Assembly (NCBI GenBank): GCA_913009865.1
Contig: CAJVYK010000133.1
Span: 1 to 5,149, forward strand
Reading direction: 5' to 3'
DNA length: 5,149 nucleotides
Origin: an uncultured bacterium
GTDB lineage: Bacteria > Planctomycetota > Phycisphaerae > Sedimentisphaerales > Anaerobacaceae
In this document: positions 1 through 4,770 of the stretch, in pieces
Layout of the letters: each line of letters starts with the position of its first letter
Numbering within the stretch: position 1 is the first letter of the stretch
Notes under the pieces: model-generated
Databases searched by the model: none
Seen by the model: only the letters and a program-made list of their open reading frames with translations
What the model was told of the DNA's origin: nothing
Program-made: the position numbers and the translations under genes

Positions 1-163
1 TAATGATTGCACTTTTGACTCGCTCGCTGCTTTCCTTTACCGCCGCATCAGGAAGGCCTACGATAAGTGTCTTTTCAAATCCTCCGCGGGCGACATCGAC
101 CTCAACCTCACAGATTACGCCCTCAATTCCCTCAAGTGTTACACTGTACAGCCTGGCCAACAT
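1..163 (-). CDS. comM: YifB/ComM family Mg-chelatase-like AAA ATPase, N-terminal fragment
   Basis: Reading leftward from the ATG at 163, 54 codons are open to the window edge. The product begins MLARLYSVTLEGIEG and continues through a VEVDV stretch to IVGLPDAAVKESSERV. This matches the N-terminal domain of the YifB/ComM family, where an MLA-x-x-x-S start, an EVD-V strand and the near-invariant VGLPD-AVKES-ERV motif occur in the same order. Family members are about 500 residues long, so only about a tenth is seen; the Walker motifs and chelatase-like domain lie outside. ComM is a DNA helicase promoting branch migration during natural transformation in Gram-negative bacteria; the role in other phyla is less clear. 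An AGGG lies about 10 nt before the start, and a sigma-70-like promoter sits about 30 nt upstream. It is transcribed in the same direction as the metal-type cluster but is separated from it by almost 500 bp, so it is probably an independent unit. Confidence 0.87.
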   Translation of the reverse strand, partial: MLARLYSVTLEGIEGVICEVEVDVARGGFEKTLIVGLPDAAVKESSERVKSAII

Positions 164-198
164 ACCTTGTTTTCCCTGTTTTTAGATTTGAAAAGTGC

Positions 199-227
199 AT
201 TCTAAGTTCGGATCAGGTTTATCGCAA
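199..227 (-). promoter_or_regulatory. Candidate sigma-70-like promoter for the YifB/ComM gene
   Basis: On the minus strand a TTGCGA box (222-227, 4 of 6 to TTGACA) and a TAGAAT box (199-204, 5 of 6 to TATAAT) are separated by exactly 17 nt. A start of transcription near 192 would leave a leader of about 30 nt before the ATG at 163. Position and spacing are good; there is no independent evidence of use. Confidence 0.5.
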
Positions 228-412
228 GTGATTTTGTTTTTTTGACGCTGGAAGCCCCCGCTGGAAGGGTGCTTGCTCAAAGCTCTGTTTAAATAATAGG
301 ATGTTTGCTGGCCGATGCGGTAGGCAGTTTAGACGACATTGAAATTCTCCAGGAGTAGCATAAGCCCGGATTTCCACAAACGAAGTTGTGCAAAGAAAAT
401 AAAATTTGTTAG
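228..412. other. Intergenic stretch with no recognisable gene
   Basis: No frame on either strand gives a convincing protein here and no RNA gene is recognisable. A short direct repeat CTGGAAG is present twice with 6 bp between, near 250. The right end runs into the HEPN remnant; the same frame upstream of it is open for some way but does not look like a HEPN domain and is closed off by the TAG at 410-412. Confidence 0.5.
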
Positions 413-553
413 AATAGAGCTTACATCGACGCCAGATATAAAAAGGATTATAAGATTACAAAGAAGCAATTAGAGTATTTAGCCAAACGCGTTAAGCTAT
501 TGCAAAGATTAACCAAGAAGATTTGCAAGGAAAAGATAGAAAGCTTTGCTTAG
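413..553 (+). pseudogene. Remnant of a HEPN-domain protein (C-terminal end only)
   Basis: The rightward frame ending at the TAG at 551-553 reads NRAYIDARYKKDYKITKKQL and then a Lys/Leu-rich helix ending KICKEKIESFA. The AYIDARY-x-x-DY-x-IT-x-x-x-x-x-x-L pattern followed by a long amphipathic helix is the usual C-terminal end of small HEPN proteins, which often pair with a minimal nucleotidyltransferase in toxin-antitoxin-like modules. The preceding codon (410-412) is TAG, there is no start codon or ribosome site, and the upstream half of the domain with its R-x4-6-H motif is absent. I read it as a decayed relic of about 46 codons. It is the only rightward coding trace in the window, and its stop abuts the dispersed repeat at 555. 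The short length leaves some chance of coincidence, but the composition is very HEPN-like. Confidence 0.6.
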
Positions 554-554
554 C

Positions 555-577
555 CACGGATTAACACAGATTAGATT
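555..577 (+). repeat. Dispersed CACGGATTAACACAGATTA-type repeat, plus orientation
   Basis: CACGGATTAACACAGATTA followed by GATT is built from repeated CAC(G/A)GATTA words. Elements of this kind scatter through intergenic DNA of many environmental bacterial genomes. A related copy in the opposite orientation lies at 4736-4765, so the two bracket the five-gene cluster. Confidence 0.55.
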
Positions 578-646
578 TTGTCACTGAGTAAATTAACCTG
601 GTCTATTCAATCATTTCTAACCGTTCCTTAATTTTTTGCTTGTTTG

Positions 647-1402
647 TCAATCACGGAACTGGGGCAGCTTAGCAATGTACTTCTCTGGATTTGCTTCGAA
701 CTTTCCTTTGCATTTCTGGCAGCAGAAATAGACTTTCCTGCCCTTGTACTCCGTATAAATATCTTTTTTGATAGGGCCTCCCATAACAGGGCAGGTTACT
801 TGCTCGGAGCTTTTAGTCTGAACATCATTACTTTTGGAAGGCTTTTGTATCTGAGAACACATCATTGAACCTTCCTGGTCTTTATCGCCCATCATTTTCA
901 TCATTGGACACATCATCATTGGGCGGCTCTTTCCTGTGCCGCTCATCATTTTCTGCATCATCGGCATCATTTTGGAGCACATCTGCTGACACATTTGGGC
1001 CATTGCCATTGGTTTGTCCGGAATATCTCCCATTTTCTTTTTCTGCTCATCGGTTAGCACGGCAAGTGCTTTTTTGCGGGCTTCGTTTTCGATGTCTATA
1101 AGCTGTTCCTTTTGCTTTTCGGAAAGATCGAGAACATTTGCCTGCCCGTAGATTGCACAAGGGCTGTCTATGAAAATGGGCGTTTGCATCATTACCTGAC
1201 AACGCTGCATCATCTCTGGTTCAATACCGGCCTTTTGCATCATCTCCTGTGGGCCGCCGCTCATCATTGGCATAGCGATACTCTTTGCCGGCGTTGTCTT
1301 ATCCACCTGCGCTGCTGTTTCCTTAGCTACAGCGTGGACAGCGAACATCGACACAGCCAGAACTGCCGCTACACTTACTACTGCAATAATTCTACGCTTC
1401 AT
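647..1402 (-). CDS. Exported Met/Cys-rich Spy-like protein with C-terminal YHS domain
   Basis: The product has 251 residues. Residues 1-26 form a signal peptide (MKRR, hydrophobic core, AVA before KE), so it should be periplasmic. Residues 90-124 carry two LTxxQ-like motifs (LDLSEKQ and VLTDEQ) in a charged helical stretch, as in the Spy/CpxP chaperone and metal-resistance family. A Met/Cys-rich segment follows: about 19 Met and 4 Cys within residues 132-182, in MMxxC and MCPMM words. Residues 203-242 form a YHS-type domain, with CPVMGGP (Cys204) and a YFCCQKC cluster (Cys227, Cys228, Cys231) before F-x-x-x-PEKY. YHS domains occur in metal ATPases and other metal-handling proteins, and Met/Cys clusters bind Cu(I) or Ag(I). 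The role, copper or silver binding or metal-linked envelope protection, is inferred. The start is well supported: AGGAG lies 8 nt before the ATG. It is the last gene of the cluster, 113 bp after the DUF5714 gene, which leaves room for its own promoter. Confidence 0.85.
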   Translation of the reverse strand: MKRRIIAVVSVAAVLAVSMFAVHAVAKETAAQVDKTTPAKSIAMPMMSGGPQEMMQKAGIEPEMMQRCQVMMQTPIFIDSPCAIYGQANVLDLSEKQKEQLIDIENEARKKALAVLTDEQKKKMGDIPDKPMAMAQMCQQMCSKMMPMMQKMMSGTGKSRPMMMCPMMKMMGDKDQEGSMMCSQIQKPSKSNDVQTKSSEQVTCPVMGGPIKKDIYTEYKGRKVYFCCQKCKGKFEANPEKYIAKLPQFRD

Positions 1403-1515
1403 GATATAATCTCCTAAAATAAGTTTTAATATTTCTCGTCTTTCGTTTTCTTAGTTTCGATACCTGTTGACAAATATAAAGCTGCAATATCCCAAAGTAA
1501 ACCACAGAATCCACG

Positions 1516-2331
1516 TTACATACTGTTAAAATACGGGCATTTTTCCTTTCTGCATCCATGTGGATGTTTCAGAGAATATTCACATAAAATACTTGCTGTT
1601 GATCTCGTTAAAACAATTTTCAGATGTTTTTCTAAGAACTCTTGAGCAATGGTTATAGACTTTCGAGCGTATGCTTTACAACAGCTCGGCCCTGTCAATT
1701 CAGCAATTGCCTCGACAATCTGCGATACCGCAGCCATTGTTATTTTTTGCTCCCTGTCAGTACCACACTTTGAGCCTAAAATAACGGCAAAACATGCCCC
1801 CAAGGCAGGAGCGATTCCACAGACCCCCGTTAGCCCACAATAGCCACCGATAGCTTGCCGTTTGGTTCTGGCAAAAATCTCTTTCACCATTTCATCCGAT
1901 ATTTCCAGTGTTCTCTCATTCTTAACAGCGGTGATAAAAGCGCCGGCTGCTATCGAAGCGTGATGACAGCCGAGCATTGAGATATTGGTATGACTGATTA
2001 CTTGTTCGAAAATTTCAAGCGGGTCTGTTGAAGAGCTGGCAGCATATATAGCATTAGCCTGTTCTTCAGCAGTTTTATTATGACAGTCGTCACATACATA
2101 ATGTCCACTCGGACATTTTATATACCCTGCAAAGCTGCATCCGCAATACGAACAGGTAAGTTTTATTTCGTTCGTTAAATACTCAAGAGTTTTACCGCAT
2201 ACCATACAGTTCTTTTGTGACGTCTCTTGTTTTTTACTACATTCAGCCTCACCACACATATTCTGACCAGACTGGTTAGCAGATGTTTTGCGGCAACTCT
2301 TATTGGAGTTGGTTTTGTTTTGGCTGTCCAT
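1516..2331 (-). CDS. DUF5714-family protein with Cys-rich zinc-ribbon-like N-terminus
   Basis: The product has 271 residues, no signal peptide and no membrane span, so it is probably cytoplasmic. After a polar Asn/Ser/Lys-rich leader with scattered Cys (13, 25, 30), residues 42-83 hold paired Cys motifs (C42xxC45, C60xxC63, Cys65, Cys73, C80xxC83) that look like a zinc ribbon plus a second small knuckle. Residues 103-266 match DUF5714: a GCHHA motif (Cys121, His122, His123), GGYCGLTGVCG (Cys165, Cys171), GPSCCK (Cys217, Cys218), and a C-terminal CEYS...C...KCPYF with three Cys. The family is found in anaerobic archaea and bacteria and its biochemical role is not known to me; conserved Cys/His suggest metal or Fe-S binding. 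The start at 2331 is supported by TAGGA about 7 nt upstream. It lies 60 bp after the SHOCT gene, same strand, probably co-transcribed. At least 20 Cys in 271 residues makes thiol or metal chemistry likely. Confidence 0.8.
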   Translation of the reverse strand: MDSQNKTNSNKSCRKTSANQSGQNMCGEAECSKKQETSQKNCMVCGKTLEYLTNEIKLTCSYCGCSFAGYIKCPSGHYVCDDCHNKTAEEQANAIYAASSSTDPLEIFEQVISHTNISMLGCHHASIAAGAFITAVKNERTLEISDEMVKEIFARTKRQAIGGYCGLTGVCGIAPALGACFAVILGSKCGTDREQKITMAAVSQIVEAIAELTGPSCCKAYARKSITIAQEFLEKHLKIVLTRSTASILCEYSLKHPHGCRKEKCPYFNSM

Positions 2332-2391
2332 AATTTATCCTATAATAAAAGTCTGCTCCAAAATTAGTCGATTAGTTTTATACAACCTGTT

Positions 2392-2658
2392 TTAATCTAA
2401 AACATCTTTCTTCATTTGCTTAAATTCATCTTTGGTGATTTCACCCTTGGCATATCGTTCTTTCAGAATATCTAACGCCGTACTATAACCTCCTTTACGG
2501 TCATTATAATCATAACGATTTCCCCATGGTGGGTTACATCTACCACGCCCAAAACAAAAGTAAAGAATGGTTAATACGATAGTCAACATTAGAATGGGCA
2601 TCACTATGGGGAATACCCACATCCATTCTACCGGCCAATATCCATGTCCTACGCCCAT
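2392..2658 (-). CDS. Small single-span membrane protein with SHOCT domain
   Basis: The product has 88 residues from the ATG at 2658. The first part has Gly/Trp/His residues (GHGYWPVEWMW), then one membrane helix at about 14-36, then a basic/Cys linker (FGRGRC) and a classic SHOCT domain at about 60-87, ALDILKERYAKGEITKDEF followed by KQMKKD. SHOCT is a short helical hairpin that often ends small membrane proteins and is thought to aid oligomerisation or membrane-protein contacts. A GTG at 2667 extends the frame by three codons, but it falls directly on the ribosome-binding site: AAAGGAG ends 8 nt before the ATG and touches the GTG, so the ATG is the better start. The gene starts 23 bp after the DUF5667 stop, which fits one transcript. 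SHOCT proteins of this size often sit in copper and other metal-resistance loci; its job here is unknown. Confidence 0.85.
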   Translation of the reverse strand: MGVGHGYWPVEWMWVFPIVMPILMLTIVLTILYFCFGRGRCNPPWGNRYDYNDRKGGYSTALDILKERYAKGEITKDEFKQMKKDVLD

Positions 2659-2681
2659 TTTAATCACTCCTTTATTCGTGT

Positions 2682-3515
2682 TTATTTATTTTTTTGACTG
2701 TTCTCTTGCCACATTGGGCACATCTTCATCCATTGTTGCATCATTTTCGCCGGTGGCCCCATTGGTTCAGAATCAGTGTCGCCCATCATTTCCCGCATCC
2801 AGTTGGAACGGCGCTGGCACATATCCACAAATGGCATGAGTTCTTCTTGCTCAACGGGACTGGCATGTTTTTTCAGTTGTTCAAGTGTTTTTCCCTGGAA
2901 TTCAGATAAGTAGGCCGCGCGAGAAATCAATAGGCCACGGCTCACTTCGGAGAGTTCTGGACCAGCTTCCACAGCCAACTTTGCCTCCTCCAGCATAGCG
3001 ATTAGCAATTCTCTATCGATACCACCACCTTTGCGGTGTTTCTTGATAAGTTCTTTCAGTCGTTCCTCAGAGAAAACGATACGCAGTTCCGCCTTGTCCT
3101 CGTGGTTGATAGTGAGGAAGAACCTGACTCGCTCAGTGAACAGCTTAATAGGGTAAAGCATATCACCGGGCAAGGATTGCGCAGATGAAGTTACGGTTGT
3201 CCAGCCTGCAACAAAAACAATTAAAACAATGGCTGCGACCCGGACGAAAACGGCTCGGCTGAATATCGTAACCTTACGGCGTTTTACAGTCGTTTTCGTC
3301 TCGGCATGCTGAATTGACAATTTGGCCATTGTACGAATAAGACCGCTCGTAGAGGCCGATGGTTCAGGCAGCTTCTGAAGTTCACATGCGACAGCCAACA
3401 GCGGACGAATATCATCAACCACCTCCGGATACTCTCGAAGCGACTCCTCTGCTGTTTTGCCCATTCGTATCTCGGCAATGCAGCTATCCAGAATGTCTTC
3501 GATTTTAGCGTTCAT
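2682..3515 (-). CDS. DUF5667 single-pass membrane protein, putative anti-sigma/sensor with Met-rich tail
   Basis: The product has 277 residues. Residues 1-48 (ILDSCIAEIRMGKT, then EYPE and IRPLLAVA) match an N-terminal motif common on Chloroflexota and Planctomycetota DUF5667 proteins, and would face the cytoplasm. KRRK (78-81) precedes one membrane helix at about 87-108, which puts the rest outside. Residues 114-156 are the DUF5667 signature (SLPGDMLYPIKLFTERVR and a RLKEL helix), followed by helical repeats to about 235. The tail 239-268 is unusual: MREMMGDTD, then nine Met in about 30 residues with a KMCPMW core. Such genes commonly follow ECF sigma genes, and I infer an anti-sigma or sensor role; there is no HxxxCxxC zinc motif of the ZAS type. 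The start overlaps the sigma gene by 11 bp and has GAGGA about 9 nt upstream inside it, which suggests translational coupling. The Met tail may sense a soft metal directly. Confidence 0.82.
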   Translation of the reverse strand: MNAKIEDILDSCIAEIRMGKTAEESLREYPEVVDDIRPLLAVACELQKLPEPSASTSGLIRTMAKLSIQHAETKTTVKRRKVTIFSRAVFVRVAAIVLIVFVAGWTTVTSSAQSLPGDMLYPIKLFTERVRFFLTINHEDKAELRIVFSEERLKELIKKHRKGGGIDRELLIAMLEEAKLAVEAGPELSEVSRGLLISRAAYLSEFQGKTLEQLKKHASPVEQEELMPFVDMCQRRSNWMREMMGDTDSEPMGPPAKMMQQWMKMCPMWQENSQKNK

Positions 3516-4050
3516 TGCTTTTATCCTCGCCGCTTAAAATAAGCCTCAAAGCAGACAGCGCTCGAAACTGTAGTCCGCGAATCGCTTCTTTTGAGCGCCC
3601 GGTAATCTCTGCGACATCTGCATTCGTAAGTCCCTGAATAAACTTCAGGGTTATCAGCTCTCGCTGCTCATCTGTCAATCTGGTAATAGCGTTGTAAATG
3701 TCGGTTTGCCTGCCAACAGTCTCTGCAGGATTTTTACCATTCACAACTGACTCGACGATTTGTTTATCCATTGGTTCTGTCCGTCGTATCTTTCCGGCTC
3801 TGGCATAGTCGATAACCACATTGGCTGCTATTTTGTAGAGCCAGGCCGCAAATGAGCCTTTCTGTTGGCCGATATGCCGCAAAACACGGAGGAACACCTC
3901 GCCCGTAAGGTCTTCAGCCGATATGGCAGCTACCCGATAATGCATATACTTCAGCACCTTCGGATAAAAATGCTCACACAACATACCCAGAGCTTTGGGG
4001 TCCTGATTCCTGGCTCTTTCGAGGAGAGAATTAACATTAAATTCAGCCAT
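3505..4050 (-). CDS. ECF-type RNA polymerase sigma factor
   Basis: The product has 181 residues, the usual size for an ECF sigma factor. Region 2 spans about residues 18-88: helix 2.1-2.2 with AEDLTGEVFLRVLRHI (45-60), then FAAWLYKIAANVVIDYAR (67-84), the core melting and -10 recognition segment. A 25-residue linker follows, and region 4 spans about 117-170, with LTDEQRELITLKFIQGLTN (125-143) and the DNA-binding helix-turn-helix VAEITGRSKEAIRGLQFRAL (146-165). Region 3 is absent, as expected. The start is firm: TAGGAGAG lies 7-8 nt before the ATG at 4050. Being first in the cluster and overlapping the DUF5667 gene, it probably directs transcription of these five genes and is held in check by its neighbour; this is inference from arrangement. 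No regulatory C-terminal extension is seen. Confidence 0.93.
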   Translation of the reverse strand: MAEFNVNSLLERARNQDPKALGMLCEHFYPKVLKYMHYRVAAISAEDLTGEVFLRVLRHIGQQKGSFAAWLYKIAANVVIDYARAGKIRRTEPMDKQIVESVVNGKNPAETVGRQTDIYNAITRLTDEQRELITLKFIQGLTNADVAEITGRSKEAIRGLQFRALSALRLILSGEDKSNER

Positions 4051-4071
4051 TCAGGCTCTCCTATAAGTTAA

Positions 4072-4097
4072 GACGGACAACTTACCCCAAACGTTAC
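4072..4097 (-). promoter_or_regulatory. Candidate ECF-type promoter of the sigma gene (possible autoregulation)
   Basis: On the minus strand GTAAC (4093-4097) and CGTC (4072-4075) are separated by 17 nt, resembling the AAC ... CGTC layout of many ECF-dependent promoters. Transcription would start near 4065, just upstream of the AGGAG at 4058-4062, leaving a leader of about 15 nt. No second clear copy was found before the Met-rich YHS gene, so the call is weak. Confidence 0.28.
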
Positions 4098-4144
4098 GCA
4101 ATAAGTTGCAACTCTTTTTAATTGGCACAGTCTATTTCTTTGTT

Positions 4145-4172
4145 ACTATGCTTCAAATTTCAAAATTTACAA
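4145..4172 (-). promoter_or_regulatory. Candidate sigma-70-like promoter upstream of the sigma gene
   Basis: On the minus strand TTGTAA (4167-4172) and CATAGT (4145-4150) are 16 nt apart, each matching 4 of 6 consensus bases. The leader to the ATG at 4050 would be about 90 nt. It could supply basal expression, but in AT-rich DNA such matches arise by chance. Confidence 0.22.
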
Positions 4173-4374
4173 TACCCCAGACTGCAATTCATTTCAATTA
4201 AATCCTATCCGCTATTATTATTCACAAAACCACAGCTATAGTGTTGCTCGGCTGCCTTATAGGCAGGTAAATTCGTTTGTGTTTTATTCTGCTCTTGAAT
4301 GTCTTGCCCTGGCATTGTTATTAGAGGACTACCATTACGGTATTACTGGGGGGGCTCTCGCCTGCCTTATTGAC

Positions 4375-4417
4375 GGGGAAGAAAAGGGGAAGAAAAGGGG
4401 TCAGGGAAGAAAAGGGG
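4375..4417 (+). repeat. GGGGAAGAAAA tandem repeat with quadruplex-forming pattern
   Basis: The 11-bp unit GGGGAAGAAAA occurs twice in a row (4375-4396), followed by GGGG-TCA-GGG-AAGAAAA-GGGG. The five G-runs (4375-4378, 4386-4389, 4397-4400, 4404-4406, 4414-4417) are separated by 7, 7, 3 and 7 bases, which satisfies the G3+N1-7 quadruplex consensus. The AAAAGGGGTCAGG word ending the block resembles a word that recurs in intergenic repeats of many environmental bacteria, sometimes near REP-associated transposases; that link is from general knowledge and no transposase is seen here. Confidence 0.7.
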
Positions 4418-4530
4418 TCAGGAGCATTTTTGCTATTCTATCCAGCATCGAGATTCGAGTATCGAGCATCCATTCACCAGTTATCAATTACCAATTACCA
4501 ATTACCAATTACCTCTCACCAATTACCAGT
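4404..4530 (+). repeat. 127-bp long direct repeat, copy 1
   Basis: Identical base for base to 5023-5149. It is composite: a GGGAAGAAAAGGGGTCAGGA head, a middle built on CGAG and ATCGAGCATC words (about 4441-4472), then CAATTAC heptamers. Homology to the right of 4530 cannot be tested because copy 2 is cut by the window edge. Leftward, only a few further G residues match. Confidence 0.97.
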
Positions 4531-4533
4531 TAC
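4471..4533 (+). repeat. Heptanucleotide tandem array, consensus CAATTAC
   Basis: Nine consecutive 7-bp units: CATTCAC, CAGTTAT, four exact CAATTAC (4485-4512), CTCTCAC, CAATTAC, CAGTTAC. A 7-bp period shifts frame at each unit, so an open frame through it gives an ITNYQLP-type pseudo-protein; this is non-coding repeat DNA. The array recurs at 5090-5149, truncated by the window edge. Confidence 0.9.
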
Positions 4534-4556
4534 CGAGACTCAAATATTCTTGCACG

Positions 4557-4674
4557 TTTCAGCTTATTTTTCGAACGTTTTCGAATATTTTCGAACATTT
4601 CACGTTATTTTTCGAACATTTTCAAATGTTTCACATCATTTTTCGTAATTTTTTGAACGTTTTCAAACGTTTTT
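4557..4674. repeat. Degenerate 10-11-bp T-tract repeat (31-bp higher-order unit), predicted curved DNA
   Basis: Twelve runs of three to six T begin at 4557, 4567, 4578, 4588, 4598, 4608, 4619, 4629, 4639, 4649, 4660 and 4670. Spacings are 10 or 11 bp with a mean of about 10.3, close to one helical turn. The words between are variants of CGAACG, CGAATA, CGAACA and CACGTTA. Units align best at 31 bp, about three turns; for example 4588-4618 and 4619-4649 share the TTTTC...TTTCAC...TTTTTCG frame. Phased T/A tracts are the textbook cause of intrinsic DNA bending. Open frames through it are repeat artefacts. Confidence 0.85.
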
Positions 4675-4679
4675 GCCTT

Positions 4680-4706
4680 GCCCATCTCGCCCAGCTCGCC
4701 TAACCC
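4680..4706 (+). repeat. Short 9-bp C-rich tandem (GCCCATCTC-type)
   Basis: GCCCATCTC, GCCCAGCTC and GCCTAACCC follow one another directly. It is a degenerate three-unit tandem typical of the low-complexity spacer here, with no sign of function. Confidence 0.5.
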
Positions 4707-4735
4707 TACCCCCTTAACCTCATTTTTAACCCAAA

Positions 4736-4765
4736 AATCTGCGTAATCCGCGAAATCTGTGATTA
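4736..4765 (-). repeat. Dispersed repeat of the CACGGATTA type, minus orientation
   Basis: Read on the minus strand it gives TAATCACAGATT, then CGCGGATTACGCAGATT, a relative of the element at 555-577 but inverted. Shared words are CA(C/G)-GATTA and CGGATTA-CAGATT. The two copies are diverged, so they are members of one family rather than recent duplicates. Confidence 0.5.
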
Positions 4766-4770
4766 AATTT

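Larger units (their letters stand above)
4051..4374. other. Leader region of the sigma gene and gene-free spacer
   Basis: No convincing protein on either strand. The part nearest the sigma gene holds its ribosome site (4058-4062) and two candidate promoters. Further right lie a small inverted repeat CTGCC-TTATA-GGCAG (4252-4266), a 14-bp near-direct repeat CTCG(G/C)CTGCCTTAT at 4247-4260 and 4357-4370 (13 of 14 bases identical), and a run of seven G at 4348-4354. A plus-strand frame opening at 4279 has no ribosome site and soon runs into tandem repeats, so I do not call it a gene. Confidence 0.5.

Noticed and set aside
3..185. Plus-strand 60-codon open frame
   Set aside because: It is antisense to the YifB/ComM start, whose translation shows clear family motifs; no ribosome site.
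600..646. Intrinsic terminator after the Met-rich YHS gene
   Set aside because: I searched the leftward strand past the stop and found no GC-rich stem followed by T residues.
1467..1494. Plus-strand TTGACA as a promoter -35 box
   Set aside because: No good -10 box at 16-18 nt and no rightward gene follows; it lies between two leftward genes.
2659..2667. GTG at 2667 as the SHOCT protein start
   Set aside because: The AGGAG ribosome site abuts the GTG with no spacing but is 8 nt from the ATG at 2658, so the ATG is preferred.
4252..4266. CTGCC-TTATA-GGCAG as an intrinsic terminator
   Set aside because: The stem is only 5 bp, no T-run follows on either strand, and no gene ends nearby.
4279..4656. 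Plus-strand open frames across 4279-4656
   Set aside because: No ribosome site; most of the length is G-rich, heptamer and T-tract tandem repeat, giving low-complexity peptide only.
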